Positions 36,393-45,306 are shown, counted from the first letter of the stretch. The stretch: 64,000 bases of DNA from ASV31 sp965229765 (GCA_965229765.1 CBDDJT010000004.1:372001-436000); one strand, 5' to 3'. Numbers and translations: made by a program. Notes: generated from the letters alone by a model not told the origin.

Positions 36393-36773
36393 TCAGCCGC
36401 CCATCGTATCGACGCAATGCCGTCGAAAGGCGCGCTTCAGCATGTCCAGTTCCGCGCGCAAAAGGTCCACCTCGGCGCGCAGATCCTCATCCATCGCATC
36501 GCCGGACAGGATCGTAAAGCTGCCCAGCCGCGCACCGCTTTCGGCCTCGGCGATCAGGACCGTGTGCATCCCGTCCGACAGCAACGCCTGCGGCACCGGG
36601 ATCTTCACCTTCCATGCATCCGGCGCGCCGGTGTCCCGCACCACCGCGACGTCATCGACAGGCGTTTCCAGATAGCTGACCTGCACCTTCGGCACGGCGC
36701 CGTCGCCGCCGGTCAGCACACCTTCCCAGATTCCGTCGCGCAACCGCGTCTTGGTCAGCGTCAGGTCTGCCAT
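36393..36773 (-). CDS. Conserved hypothetical protein, partner of the DUF6478-like gene
   Basis: 126 aa. Beta-rich N-terminal half (TLTKTRLRDGIWEGVLTGG, VQVSYLETPVDDVAVV, KIPVPQALLSDGMHTVLI) and a C-terminal helix with heptad-like leucines (EDLRAEVDLLRAELDMLKRAFRRH) that could be a coiled coil. No signal peptide. It sits 9 bp after the DUF6478-like gene, so the two probably act together. Function unknown. Confidence 0.75.
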   Translation of the reverse strand: MADLTLTKTRLRDGIWEGVLTGGDGAVPKVQVSYLETPVDDVAVVRDTGAPDAWKVKIPVPQALLSDGMHTVLIAEAESGARLGSFTILSGDAMDEDLRAEVDLLRAELDMLKRAFRRHCVDTMGG

Positions 36774-36782
36774 CCCCGCCTC

Positions 36783-37556
36783 CTAAAGCTCGGCCCGCGG
36801 GCGCCGTGTCAGCGTCACGTCGCGGATCAGGATCTGGTTCATCTCGGCCCCTTCGAAGATCAGGTCGAGCCACATGTGTTCCACCCGCTTCTCGTTCAGC
36901 TCTGTATAGGCAAGGTCAAAGTCGACATGGGGCTCATCCTCGAACAGGGGAATCTCGCGCACGATCTGCTCGGTGTTCGGCCCGTGGCGGATGTTCAGCC
37001 GCGCAAAGACGTCCAGCGGACGCTCTGCCTCGATGTCGGCGGCCACGCGGACAAGGTGGCGCTTGCTCAGCCCTGCGACACTGCTGTCGGGCAACTCCAG
37101 CACCAGTGACAGGAAACTGCCGTCGAACCGGAACACGTCCATCCGCAGCCCAAAGGGCGCAAGATCGGCTTCGCGCCGGTTGCGCACCTGCCGCAGCGTC
37201 AGTTCCGAGACGGTACAGTCGTGAAACACCTTTAGCTCGGATCCGATCTCGGTCTTCGACTCCACGGCGGCCATGCCCCGGGGCGACACCGGCCCGCGCC
37301 ACGGCTCTGGCCGATAGGCCCAGTCGGTGTGCAGCGGACGGGGAATCGCGTTCGATCCGATCTCGGGCAGGGCCAGCCGCCCCTCGGCGACATACAGCAC
37401 CTTGTCCAGCCTGCCGCGCAGTTCACGCGCGCGGCTGCGCAGCGCCCGCAGACTGGACAGATCCAGCTGATCGGCCTGACGCGCCAGATCGCCCCAGCGC
37501 CGCAACATCCGCTTGTGCAGCAGCTTGTCGACGCCGCTGCTCATCGGTCGTCCCAT
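36783..37556 (-). CDS. DUF6478-like conserved protein
   Basis: 257 aa. Basic helical N-terminus (LLHKRMLRRWGDLARQADQL) and a beta-rich core (DWAYRPEPWRGPVSP, EIGSELKVFHDCTVSELTLRQVRNRR, HVDFDLAYTELNEKRVEHMWLDLIFEGAEMNQILIRDVTLTRRPR). From memory this resembles the Rhodobacterales DUF6478 family; its role is not known. Start at 37556 has GAGGAAAG in front; ATG at 37544 is possible. An AT-rich inverted repeat lies between it and the preceding lipoprotein gene. Confidence 0.75.
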   Translation of the reverse strand: MGRPMSSGVDKLLHKRMLRRWGDLARQADQLDLSSLRALRSRARELRGRLDKVLYVAEGRLALPEIGSNAIPRPLHTDWAYRPEPWRGPVSPRGMAAVESKTEIGSELKVFHDCTVSELTLRQVRNRREADLAPFGLRMDVFRFDGSFLSLVLELPDSSVAGLSKRHLVRVAADIEAERPLDVFARLNIRHGPNTEQIVREIPLFEDEPHVDFDLAYTELNEKRVEHMWLDLIFEGAEMNQILIRDVTLTRRPRAEL

Positions 37557-37582
37557 ACATCTTTCCTCGGCACCAGCGCGCT

Positions 37583-37607
37583 ATTTGTTTCTGCATTAGA
37601 AACAAAT
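37583..37607. promoter_or_regulatory. AT-rich 10-bp inverted repeat upstream of the DUF6478-like gene
   Basis: Perfect arms ATTTGTTTCT / AGAAACAAAT around GCATT, 27-51 bp before the ATG at 37556 and 5 bp after the lipoprotein stop. In such GC-rich DNA this A/T symmetry suggests an operator or a structured leader; there is no T-run for a terminator. No regulator is identifiable. Confidence 0.5.
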
Positions 37608-37611
37608 CGTT

Positions 37612-38325
37612 TCACCTTAGCAAACCGGCAAACGGATTTGCAGGCGGCTGTTGCGCGGTTTCCTCCACCGGGGCCAGAACGGGTGGCCCTGCACCGGCCT
37701 CCGTCATGCGGCGGGTGCGATCCTCGAATGCCTGAAGAAGCGCCAACGCGGTCGCCTCGCTGATCGGCCGGTCGGCCAGGTCGATCACCGACAGCGTCAC
37801 GAGAACCCCGTTCAGGTCGAAGACGCCGCGCCAGTAGGTCTGGCGCGTACCGGGCAGCGCGCCGGGACTGGTGTCGCGCAGCCGCAGGTACAGCGCCTCG
37901 GCCCCGTTGCGGGTGCGATTGACAGTGACCGACACGGACTGACCGTCACGCGCCAGCGCCGCGCGGCCATCGTCGGACTTGAAGAAGGCCGCCAGCACGT
38001 CCAGCGACTGCGCCACGCCGGGCCCGTCCAGCGGACGCGACGATACCGTCGCCGTCAGAACCGCCGGGCTGTCGGGGTGCGGCGCACCCGCCTGCCCGCT
38101 GATGCCCGCGCAACTGCCCAGCAGCACAAACGCGGGCGAGGCGCCCGGGCGGCTGGCGGCGGGGTCGATGCAATAGCCGGCGGGCCCTGCCACCGTGACG
38201 CGCCCGCCGGCCACCGTCATGCTTTCCGGCGCGGGGCCCTTGGCCCCGAACCCGCCACCCACAAGGCAGCCGGGCAGCGCCAGCAGGATCAGAAGGGCAG
38301 AAGCCCTAGAGATCCATGTAGCCAT
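37612..38325 (-). CDS. Putative lipoprotein of unknown function
   Basis: 237 aa. Lipobox LALPGC (Cys near residue 20) after a short hydrophobic leader. The mature part is alanine/glycine rich with a cysteine pair (GYCIDPAASRPG and LGSCAGISG). It contains YWRGVFDLNGVLVTLSVIDLADRPIS, hinting at a small alpha/beta domain. Not recognised. The start overlaps the ilvD 3' end by 20 bp, so it is probably translated from the ilvD transcript. Confidence 0.75.
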   Translation of the reverse strand: MATWISRASALLILLALPGCLVGGGFGAKGPAPESMTVAGGRVTVAGPAGYCIDPAASRPGASPAFVLLGSCAGISGQAGAPHPDSPAVLTATVSSRPLDGPGVAQSLDVLAAFFKSDDGRAALARDGQSVSVTVNRTRNGAEALYLRLRDTSPGALPGTRQTYWRGVFDLNGVLVTLSVIDLADRPISEATALALLQAFEDRTRRMTEAGAGPPVLAPVEETAQQPPANPFAGLLR

Positions 38326-40069
38326 GCTTCTCGGCCTTACCGCCGGGATGGGTCACCGCGCCCTTGTAGGTCTCGCCCACGATCTGGGCGTATTTCCAGA
38401 TCGCGCCGGATGCATAGATCGTCTCGCGCGGGCCGGGCCAGGCGGCCTTGCGGCTGGCCAGTTCCTCGTCCGACAGATCGACCGACAGGACGCCGCTGAC
38501 CGCGTCGATGGTGATGACATCACCGCTCTGGATAAGCGCGATGGGCCCGCCATGCGCGGCCTCGGGTCCGACGTGACCGACGCAGAACCCCCGCGTCGCG
38601 CCGGAAAAGCGGCCATCGGTGATAAGCGCCACCTTCTTGCCCATGCCCTGGCCGGAAATCGCGGCGGTGGTGGCCAGCATCTCGCGCATGCCGGGACCGC
38701 CCGCGGGGCCCTCGTTGCGGATCACCAGAACCTCGCCTTCCTTGTAGTCACGCGCCTTGACGGCGGCAAAGGCCTCTTCCTCGGATTCGAACACGCGCGC
38801 GGGGCCAGTGAACACCTGCTGCTCCTGCTCGATGCCCGCGACCTTCACGATGGCGCCCTGCGGGGCAAGGTTGCCCTTCAGCCCGACGACACCGCCGGTC
38901 TTTGTGATGGGCGCATCGATCGGATAGATCACCTTGCCGTCCGCCTCGCGGGATACCTTGTCCAGCTCTTCCCCGATGGAATAGCCCGACGCGGTCATGC
39001 AGTCCTCGTGCAGAAGGCCCGCCTTGCGCAGCTCCTTCATCACCACCGGCACGCCACCGGCCTCGTAAAGGTCCTTGGCGACATAGGTGCCGCCCGGCTT
39101 CAGGTCGACGAAATAGGGCGTGTCGCGGAAGATCTCGCAGACATCGTCAAGGAAGAACTCGATCCCCGCCTCATGCGCAATGGCCGGCAGGTGCAGGCCC
39201 GCGTTCGTGGACCCCCCGGTGCAGGCCACCACGCGGGCCGCGTTCTCCAGCGCCTTCAGCGTGACGACGTCGCGGGCGCGGATATTCTTCTCGATCAGGT
39301 CCATCACCGCATGGCCCGAGGCCTCGCCGTACTGGTCGCGCGATTCGTAGGGCGCGGGCATCCCCGACGAATTGAACAGGGCCAGCCCGATCGCCTCGGA
39401 CACGCAGGCCATGGTGTTGGCGGTGAACTGGCCGCCACAGGCACCCGCCGACGGACATGCGACGCGTTCAAGCACATCAAGCGCGGCCTCGGACAGGGTG
39501 CCGCTTTGCTGGCGGCCGACCGCCTCGAACATGTCCTGCACCGTCAGGTCGCGGCCCAGGAAATCCTCGGGCACCCCGGGCACGTTCGGCGCCTTGCCCG
39601 GCAGGATCGACCCGCCGTAGACAAAGACAGACGGGATGTTCAGGCGAACCATCGCCATCATCATCCCCGGCAGAGACTTGTCGCAGCCCGCAAGCCCCAC
39701 GATCGCGTCATAGCAATGTCCGCGGATCGTCAGCTCGACGGTATCCGCGATCGCCTCGCGCGAGGGCAGCGAACTGCGCATCCCCTCGTGCCCCATTGCG
39801 ATGCCGTCGGTCACGGTAATCGTGGTGAACTCGCGCGGGGTGCCGAAGCCTTGCTTCACGCCCATCTTCACCGCCTGCGCCTGCCGGTTCAGCGCGATGT
39901 TGCACGGCGCGGCCTCGTTCCAGCAGGTAGCGACCCCGACCAGAGGCTGGTGGATTTCTTCCTCGGTCATGCCCATCGCGTAATAGTACGACCGGTGCGG
40001 CGCCCGCGCCGGCCCCTCTGTCACGTGGCGGCTTGGCAGCTTGGACTTGTCGAACTGACGCTTGAGCAT
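38306..40069 (-). CDS. ilvD: Dihydroxy-acid dehydratase
   Basis: 587 aa. It converts dihydroxy-isovalerate and -methylvalerate to the keto acids in valine/isoleucine synthesis. Iron-sulfur ligand and active-site regions are all present: VGVATCWNEAAPCN, AGCDKSLPGMMMAM and CPSAGACGGQFTANTMACV, with RFSGATRGFCVGHV near the C-terminus. Start at 40069 has GGGAGGT in front; the longer frame from 40123 is less likely. The only branched-chain amino-acid gene of certain function in the window. Confidence 0.96.
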   Translation of the reverse strand: MLKRQFDKSKLPSRHVTEGPARAPHRSYYYAMGMTEEEIHQPLVGVATCWNEAAPCNIALNRQAQAVKMGVKQGFGTPREFTTITVTDGIAMGHEGMRSSLPSREAIADTVELTIRGHCYDAIVGLAGCDKSLPGMMMAMVRLNIPSVFVYGGSILPGKAPNVPGVPEDFLGRDLTVQDMFEAVGRQQSGTLSEAALDVLERVACPSAGACGGQFTANTMACVSEAIGLALFNSSGMPAPYESRDQYGEASGHAVMDLIEKNIRARDVVTLKALENAARVVACTGGSTNAGLHLPAIAHEAGIEFFLDDVCEIFRDTPYFVDLKPGGTYVAKDLYEAGGVPVVMKELRKAGLLHEDCMTASGYSIGEELDKVSREADGKVIYPIDAPITKTGGVVGLKGNLAPQGAIVKVAGIEQEQQVFTGPARVFESEEEAFAAVKARDYKEGEVLVIRNEGPAGGPGMREMLATTAAISGQGMGKKVALITDGRFSGATRGFCVGHVGPEAAHGGPIALIQSGDVITIDAVSGVLSVDLSDEELASRKAAWPGPRETIYASGAIWKYAQIVGETYKGAVTHPGGKAEKHGYMDL

Positions 40070-40191
40070 TGGCACCTCCCTGACGATGTCCTCCGGGGAA
40101 TAGAAGAGCCCCCGCTTCTGCACAAGGCCGATTGCCCGCCACGCCCCCAGGGGATACCCTTTCGAAAAATGCAGACAGGCCAGAATTACCG

Positions 40192-41076
40192 ATGATCCCG
40201 ACTGCTTTCGCGCAATTCGTCGCCCCGGCGCGCGCCCGGCCCCAGCTTTGGCGGCTGATGCTGGGCCTGCCCGTTGCGCTTGGGATCTACCTCGGGTTTG
40301 TCGTGCTGCTGTTCGTGGCCCTCTGGCTTGGGCTGGGTACGCAGGACACGGCGCGCTGGATCGACCGCATCATAAGCGCCAGCACCCCGACCGCGACGCT
40401 TCTGCTCTTGCTGACCTTCCTCGGCATGGGACTTGGCGCCATCACGGCGGCGCGGCTGATGCACGCCCGCGCACCCGCGACGCTTTTCGGCCCCATGCCA
40501 CGGGTCCTGCGCGACTTCGCCATCGCAGGCGCCATCGCCGCCGTGATCCTTGGCGGCGGCGCCGCCCTCTGGTTCACGCGTTTCGATGCCGCACCGGGCC
40601 TTGGCATCACGCTCTGGCTCAGCTTTCTGCCGCTGGCCCTTGTCGGCGTGCTGATCCAGACCGGGGCAGAGGAACTGCTGTTCCGCGGCTACCTGCAACA
40701 ACAACTCGCCGCACGGTTCTCGAACCCGCTGGCATGGCTCGTGCTGCCAAGCGTGCTCTTCGGACTGGTCCACTTCGACCCCGCAGGCGCGGGCGGCACC
40801 GCATGGCTTATCGTCGCCGCCGCCGCGCTTTTCGGTCTTGCCGCCGCGGATCTGACCCGTGCCACCGGCAGCATCGGCGCCGCCTGGGGCTTTCACTTCG
40901 TCAACAACACCATCGCGCTGTTGATCCTGGCGACACAGGGCACGCTGCCCGGCCTTGCCCTCTACCTCACGCCCTACGGCATCGACGATACCCAGCTGAT
41001 CCGCGGCCTCGTCCTCGGCGACATGCTGGCGATGGGCGTCACCTGGGGCGCGATCCGCCTCGCGCTTCGGCGCTGA
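40192..41076 (+). CDS. CPBP-family intramembrane glutamic endopeptidase
   Basis: 294 aa, eight or so helices. The catalytic motif is GAEELLFRGYLQQQL near residue 160 (EExxxR), with FGLVHFDPAG (FxxxH) about 30 residues later and HFVNNT near 240. The family (Abi/CaaX protease) acts on prenylated or bacteriocin-type peptides, but here the substrate is unknown. Divergent from ilvD. Confidence 0.9.
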   Translation: MIPTAFAQFVAPARARPQLWRLMLGLPVALGIYLGFVVLLFVALWLGLGTQDTARWIDRIISASTPTATLLLLLTFLGMGLGAITAARLMHARAPATLFGPMPRVLRDFAIAGAIAAVILGGGAALWFTRFDAAPGLGITLWLSFLPLALVGVLIQTGAEELLFRGYLQQQLAARFSNPLAWLVLPSVLFGLVHFDPAGAGGTAWLIVAAAALFGLAAADLTRATGSIGAAWGFHFVNNTIALLILATQGTLPGLALYLTPYGIDDTQLIRGLVLGDMLAMGVTWGAIRLALRR

Positions 41077-41137
41077 TTGCAATTCGCGCGCGCCGGGCTT
41101 ATCTGGCTGCGAACGGAAAGACAGAACCGGGGCCGCG

Positions 41138-42097
41138 ATGAACTGGATTTCGAACTACGTTCGGCCGACGATCAACTCGCTTTTCTCGCGCCGGGACGTG
41201 CCAGAGAACCTGTGGTCCAAGTGCCCGGAGTGCGGCACCATGCTGTTCCACCGCGAAATCAGCGAAAACCTGAACGTCTGCACCAACTGCGACCATCACA
41301 TGGCGCTGACACCCCGCGATCGCTTCACCGCGCTCTTCGATGGCGGCGTGTTCACCGAGGTGCCGGTCCCCACGCCGGTCGCCGACCCGCTGCATTTCCG
41401 CGACCAGAAGAAATACCCCGACCGGATGAAGGCCGCGCAAAAGCAGACGTCCGAGAAAGAGGCTATGCTGGTCGCACAGGGCGAGATCGGGCGCACCCCC
41501 ATCGTCGCCGCCGCGCAGGATTTCGGCTTCATGGGCGGCTCCATGGGAATGTATGTCGGCAACGCCATCATCGCCGCCGCCGAACGTGCGGTCGAACTGA
41601 AACGCCCGCTGATCCTGTTTTCCGCCGCGGGCGGCGCCCGGATGCAGGAAGGCATCCTGTCGCTGATGCAGATGCCCCGCACCACCGTCGCCGTGGAAAT
41701 GGTGAAAGAGGCCGGCCTGCCCTACATCGTCGTCCTGACCCACCCGACCACGGGCGGCGTGACGGCCAGCTATGCCATGCTGGGCGACGTGCAGATCGCA
41801 GAGCCGAACGCGCTCATCTGCTTCGCCGGTCCGCGCGTCATCGAACAGACCATCCGCGAGAAGCTGCCCGAAGGCTTCCAGCGCGCGGAATACCTGCTCG
41901 ACCACGGCATGCTCGACCGGGTGACGCACCGCCGCCACATGCGCGACGAACTGATCTCGATCACCCGGATGCTTCTGGGCCTGCCCCCCGCGGTCAAGGG
42001 CGACCTGCCTGCACCAGAGCCGTCTGAATCCGCCGACGCGGCCCCGGACGCCGAAGCCGCCGCGCCCGACGCCGCGCAAGAGACACCCAAGCCGTGA
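41138..42097 (+). CDS. accD: Acetyl-CoA carboxylase, carboxyltransferase subunit beta
   Basis: 319 aa. With AccA it moves the carboxyl group from biotin to acetyl-CoA, starting fatty-acid synthesis. The N-terminal zinc ribbon WSKCPECGTMLFHREISENLNVCTNCDHH (two CxxC pairs) is followed by the crotonase-like domain with FSAAGGARMQEGILSLMQM and PTTGGVTASYAMLGDV. The C-terminal 30 residues are an acidic Ala/Pro/Glu tail. Overlaps folC by GTGA, the usual accD-folC pairing. Confidence 0.97.
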   Translation: MNWISNYVRPTINSLFSRRDVPENLWSKCPECGTMLFHREISENLNVCTNCDHHMALTPRDRFTALFDGGVFTEVPVPTPVADPLHFRDQKKYPDRMKAAQKQTSEKEAMLVAQGEIGRTPIVAAAQDFGFMGGSMGMYVGNAIIAAAERAVELKRPLILFSAAGGARMQEGILSLMQMPRTTVAVEMVKEAGLPYIVVLTHPTTGGVTASYAMLGDVQIAEPNALICFAGPRVIEQTIREKLPEGFQRAEYLLDHGMLDRVTHRRHMRDELISITRMLLGLPPAVKGDLPAPEPSESADAAPDAEAAAPDAAQETPKP

Positions 42098-43368
42098 CCA
42101 CCTCCGCCTCGGACGTCATCCTTGAACGGATGATGGCGCTGCACCCGAAGATCATCGACCTGACGCTCGACCGCGTCTGGAGGCTTCTGGCCGCGCTCGA
42201 CCATCCCGAACGCGCCCTGCCCCCGGTGATCCACGTGGCGGGCACGAACGGCAAGGGCTCGGTTCAGGCGATGCTGCGCGCGGGGCTTCAAGCCACCGGT
42301 GCCCGTGTCCACGCCTACACCTCGCCGCACCTCGCGCGCTTCCACGAACGCATCCGCCTTGCCGGCACCCTGATCGGGGAACCCGACCTCGCCGCCCTGC
42401 TCGACGACTGCGAACGCGCCAACGGCGGCGCGTCCATTACCTATTTCGAGATCACGACCTGCGCCGCGCTGCTGGCCTTCGCCCGCACCCCCGCCGACTG
42501 GACCCTGCTCGAGGTCGGCCTTGGCGGGCGGCTTGATGCGACCAACGTCATCGACGCGCCCGCCCTGACGGTCATTACCCCGGTCTCCTTCGACCACCAA
42601 CAATTCCTCGGCGACACGCTGCCGCTTATCGCGGGCGAAAAGGCCGGCATCATCAAGCGCGGCGTGCCCTGCATCGTCGGCCCGCAGGAAGACGACGCGC
42701 TCACCGTGATCGAGGATCGCGCCGCCCGCCTCGGCGCGCCGCTCCACGTCCACGGCCAGCACTGGCACGTGGCAGAGGAAAACGGCCGTCTGGTGTTCCA
42801 GGACGAAACCGGCCTTCTCGACCTGCCGCTGCCGAACCTGATCGGCCGCCACCAGGTGGAGAACGCGGGCATCGCGCTTGCCGCCCTGCGCGTGCTGGGC
42901 CAGCCCGACCCCGCGTTCGAGGCCGCCGTCACCCGCGCCGAATGGCCCGCCCGCCTGCAGCGGCTGCGCAAGGGTCCCCTCGTCGAGGCCGCCGGCAACG
43001 CCGAACTCTGGCTCGACGGCGGCCACAACCCCGCCGCCGGAATCGCCCTGGCCGAGGCGCTGACGCGCCTGCCGCCGCGCCCCACCCACCTTGTCTGCGG
43101 GATGCTCAATACAAAGGACATCGCGGGCTACCTGCGCCCCCTCGCCAGTGCCGCCGCCAGCCTTCAGGCCGTCTCGATCCCCGGCGAGGCCGCCACGCTG
43201 CCCGCCGCCACCACGGCCGCCGCCGCCACCGCCGCGGGCATCGACGCAAGTGAAGCCCCCGACGTCGACACCGCCATCCGCCGCATCACCGCCCGGGACC
43301 CCGGCGCGCGCGTCCTGATCTGCGGCTCGCTCTACCTCGCCGGCCGCATCCTTCGCGACAACGGCTGA
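42094..43368 (+). CDS. folC: Bifunctional dihydrofolate synthase / folylpolyglutamate synthase
   Basis: 424 aa. It adds glutamate to dihydropteroate and to tetrahydrofolate. The Mur-ligase ATP loop HVAGTNGKGSVQAMLRAGL lies near residue 50, YTSPHLARFHERIRL near 70, LEVGLGGRLDATNVI near 140, and WLDGGHNPAAGI near 305. Start is GTG at 42094 overlapping the accD stop. A 33-nt repeat box plus hairpins follows 22 bp past the stop. Confidence 0.95.
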   Translation: MTTSASDVILERMMALHPKIIDLTLDRVWRLLAALDHPERALPPVIHVAGTNGKGSVQAMLRAGLQATGARVHAYTSPHLARFHERIRLAGTLIGEPDLAALLDDCERANGGASITYFEITTCAALLAFARTPADWTLLEVGLGGRLDATNVIDAPALTVITPVSFDHQQFLGDTLPLIAGEKAGIIKRGVPCIVGPQEDDALTVIEDRAARLGAPLHVHGQHWHVAEENGRLVFQDETGLLDLPLPNLIGRHQVENAGIALAALRVLGQPDPAFEAAVTRAEWPARLQRLRKGPLVEAAGNAELWLDGGHNPAAGIALAEALTRLPPRPTHLVCGMLNTKDIAGYLRPLASAAASLQAVSIPGEAATLPAATTAAAATAAGIDASEAPDVDTAIRRITARDPGARVLICGSLYLAGRILRDNG

Positions 43369-43389
43369 CCCCCCGCGCCGCGCCCCCCG

Positions 43390-43462
43390 CTTCTTCTGTT
43401 CAAAAATACTCCCGCCGGAGGCACGCGCCAAAGGCGCGTTCACGGGCCGTCGCAGGCGGCCC
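43390..43462 (+). repeat. 33-nt box plus two GC hairpins (copy 2), after folC
   Basis: Box at 43390-43422, matching the 16669 copy at most positions. Hairpin ACGCGCC-AAA-GGCGCGT follows (43423-43439), then GGGCCG / CGGCCC around TCGCAGG (43444-43462). Both hairpins are present in copy 1 at the same relative places but with different stem bases. It sits between the convergent folC and thpR genes and reads in the folC direction. Confidence 0.7.
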
Positions 43463-43465
43463 GCG

Positions 43466-44014
43466 CTACCCCGTCCCCAGCGGATAGGTCTCCAGCACCT
43501 CGTAGACCGATCCACCCGGCCGCAGGTGCGAGCGATAAAGCGTGATTTCCCGGACCGCCACTTCGGGCAGGGGCGCGGCGTCATGGATCTCCAGATACCG
43601 CCGCAGCCGCTCCAGATCCTCCGCCCCCATCCGCGGGCCAAAGCGCGCCAGCGTCACATGCGGGCGGAACCGCTCTCGCGCCACCTCGATGCCCGCGCGC
43701 CGCGCCGCGCGCCCCACGGCCCGGTGCAGCGCCAGCAGGCCCGCCGCCGCCTCGGCCCCCGCCCACAGCACGCGCGGCGCCTTCGACCCGAAGGTGCCCA
43801 GCCCCTTCAGCCGAAGCGGGAACCCCGGAGTGTCCACCCGCTCCAGCGCCTCGTGCAGTTCGCGCTGCGCCTCGCCCTCGACCTCGCCCAGGAAGACCAG
43901 CGTCAGGTGGAACGTCTCGGGGTCGGCAAACCGCCCCACCCGCAACTCGGCCTGAAGGTCTTCCAGCACCTCGCAGGCGGCCTCGGGCATCGCGATCCCG
44001 ACGAAAAGCCGCAT
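43466..44014 (-). CDS. thpR: RNA 2',3'-cyclic phosphodiesterase
   Basis: 182 aa, 2H phosphoesterase. The two catalytic motifs are FHLTLVFLG (near residue 40) and PHVTLARFG (near 125). It opens 2',3'-cyclic phosphates on RNA ends and can join or hydrolyse tRNA halves in vitro. Follows zapE by 4 bp in the same direction. Confidence 0.94.
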   Translation of the reverse strand: MRLFVGIAMPEAACEVLEDLQAELRVGRFADPETFHLTLVFLGEVEGEAQRELHEALERVDTPGFPLRLKGLGTFGSKAPRVLWAGAEAAAGLLALHRAVGRAARRAGIEVARERFRPHVTLARFGPRMGAEDLERLRRYLEIHDAAPLPEVAVREITLYRSHLRPGGSVYEVLETYPLGTG

Positions 44015-44018
44015 CGCC

Positions 44019-45095
44019 CTAGCCGCCCCAGCCCGCGCTCTGCATCTCGCGCAGCCGGCTGGCGGTGCGCTCGAACTCGAAACTGCCCTCGCCCTCGATG
44101 TAAAGCCGCTCTGGCTCGTCCGCCGCGCTCATGATGACCCGCACCCGCGCCTCGTACAGCGCGTCGATCAGCGTCACGAACCGCTTGGCCTCGTTGTAGT
44201 TCGCGCTCGACAACAGCGGCACGTCTTCAAGGATCAGCACCCGCACCGCCCCGGCCACCGCCAGGTAGTCCGCCGGGCCAAGCGGGCGGCCGCACAGGTC
44301 CCAGAAAGGCACCCGCGCCACGCCGTTGCGGAACCCCGGCAGCACCACCTCGCGCCCCTTGACGTGCAAGGTCAGCGGGTCCCAGGCCCCGCCCGTCAGG
44401 TCGATCCACAACCGGTCGATCGCCGCCCGCGCCACCGCGTCCGCCGGGGTGAAATAGACATCCGCCTCGGCCAGCCGGTGCTGGCGGTAGTCGGTCGGGC
44501 TTTCCAGCTCCACCACCGCCATCCGCCCCTTCAGAAGCGCGATGAAGGGCAGGAACAGCTGACGGTTCAGCCCGTTCTTGTACAGATCGTCCGGCGGCCG
44601 GTTCGACGTGGTCACCACCACCACCCCCGCCGCAAAGAGTTGCTGGAACAGCCGCCCCACGATCATCGCATCGGTGATGTCGGTGATCTGCATCTCGTCG
44701 AAACACAAAAGCCGCACCTCGTCCGCCACCTTCTGCGCCACGGGCTTCAGCGCGTCGTCCACGCCGGTCTGCCGCGCGGCATGAAGCCCGGCCTGGATCT
44801 CCTGCATGAAGGCATGGAAATGCACTCGCCGCTTGGCCTCCAGCGGCACGCTTTCCGCGAACAGGTCCATCAGCATGGACTTGCCGCGCCCGACGCCACC
44901 CCACAGGTATAGCCCCTTCGGCGGCTCGGGCGCCTTGGCGAACAGCCCGCCAAGCAAACCCTTCCTGGCGGGCAGGGCCGCGAAATGCGCCCGGATCTCC
45001 TCCAACAGCGGCAATACCGCATGCTGTGCCGGGTCCGCCTGCAACGCGCCCTCGGCCACGCGCGCCTCGTAGATCTGGGTCAGGGTCGGTGCCAT
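44019..45095 (-). CDS. zapE: Cell-division-associated ATPase ZapE (AFG1 family)
   Basis: 358 aa. Walker A LWGGVGRGKS at 65-73, Walker B LLCFDEMQITD near 137, then TTSNRPPDDLYKNGLNRQLFLPFI, all typical of AFG1/ZapE. In E. coli it modulates Z-ring stability during division. Start at 45095 (MAPTLTQIYEARV) fits the family; the frame from 45272 is read through palindrome cluster C and is not coding. Cluster C lies about 95-205 bp upstream of the start. Confidence 0.93.
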   Translation of the reverse strand: MAPTLTQIYEARVAEGALQADPAQHAVLPLLEEIRAHFAALPARKGLLGGLFAKAPEPPKGLYLWGGVGRGKSMLMDLFAESVPLEAKRRVHFHAFMQEIQAGLHAARQTGVDDALKPVAQKVADEVRLLCFDEMQITDITDAMIVGRLFQQLFAAGVVVVTTSNRPPDDLYKNGLNRQLFLPFIALLKGRMAVVELESPTDYRQHRLAEADVYFTPADAVARAAIDRLWIDLTGGAWDPLTLHVKGREVVLPGFRNGVARVPFWDLCGRPLGPADYLAVAGAVRVLILEDVPLLSSANYNEAKRFVTLIDALYEARVRVIMSAADEPERLYIEGEGSFEFERTASRLREMQSAGWGG

Positions 45096-45188
45096 GCCGC
45101 CGGTGTAGCCGCCCCCGCCGCCCGTGAAAAGCAGGCGCCGCGCATCGAACCGCCCGATCCCCCGGCACCCGGATCCGGCACGAACCTG

Positions 45189-45302
45189 CAAGGCGCTTCG
45201 AAGCGCCTTGACCAAGCGCCTTCCAAGGCGCTTGCCCGCGCGACGTCCGGGCCGGGCACACGCGGTTTGCAAACCGCGTGCAAGGGGTTTCGAAACCCCT
45301 TG
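45189..45302. repeat. Palindrome cluster C (four hairpins) between zapE and the ornithine cyclodeaminase-like gene
   Basis: Palindromes: AAGGCGCTTCGAAGCGCCTT with one more C-G pair outside (45189-45210); arms CAAGCGCCTT/AAGGCGCTTG around CC (45213-45234); arms CACGCGGTTTG/CAAACCGCGTG (45259-45280); arms CAAGGGGTTTC/GAAACCCCTTG (45281-45302). The first two are joined by a 2-bp gap (four bases, GACC, between the AAG-CTT cores). GCCCGC follows the second and GCCCCC the fourth. The cluster ends four bases before the neighbouring stop codon (45307-45309). Confidence 0.9.
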
Positions 45303-45306
45303 CCCC

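Noticed and set aside
38195..40195. 666-codon open frame antisense to ilvD
   Set aside because: It mirrors ilvD, which has all catalytic motifs; long antisense frames are expected at this GC content.
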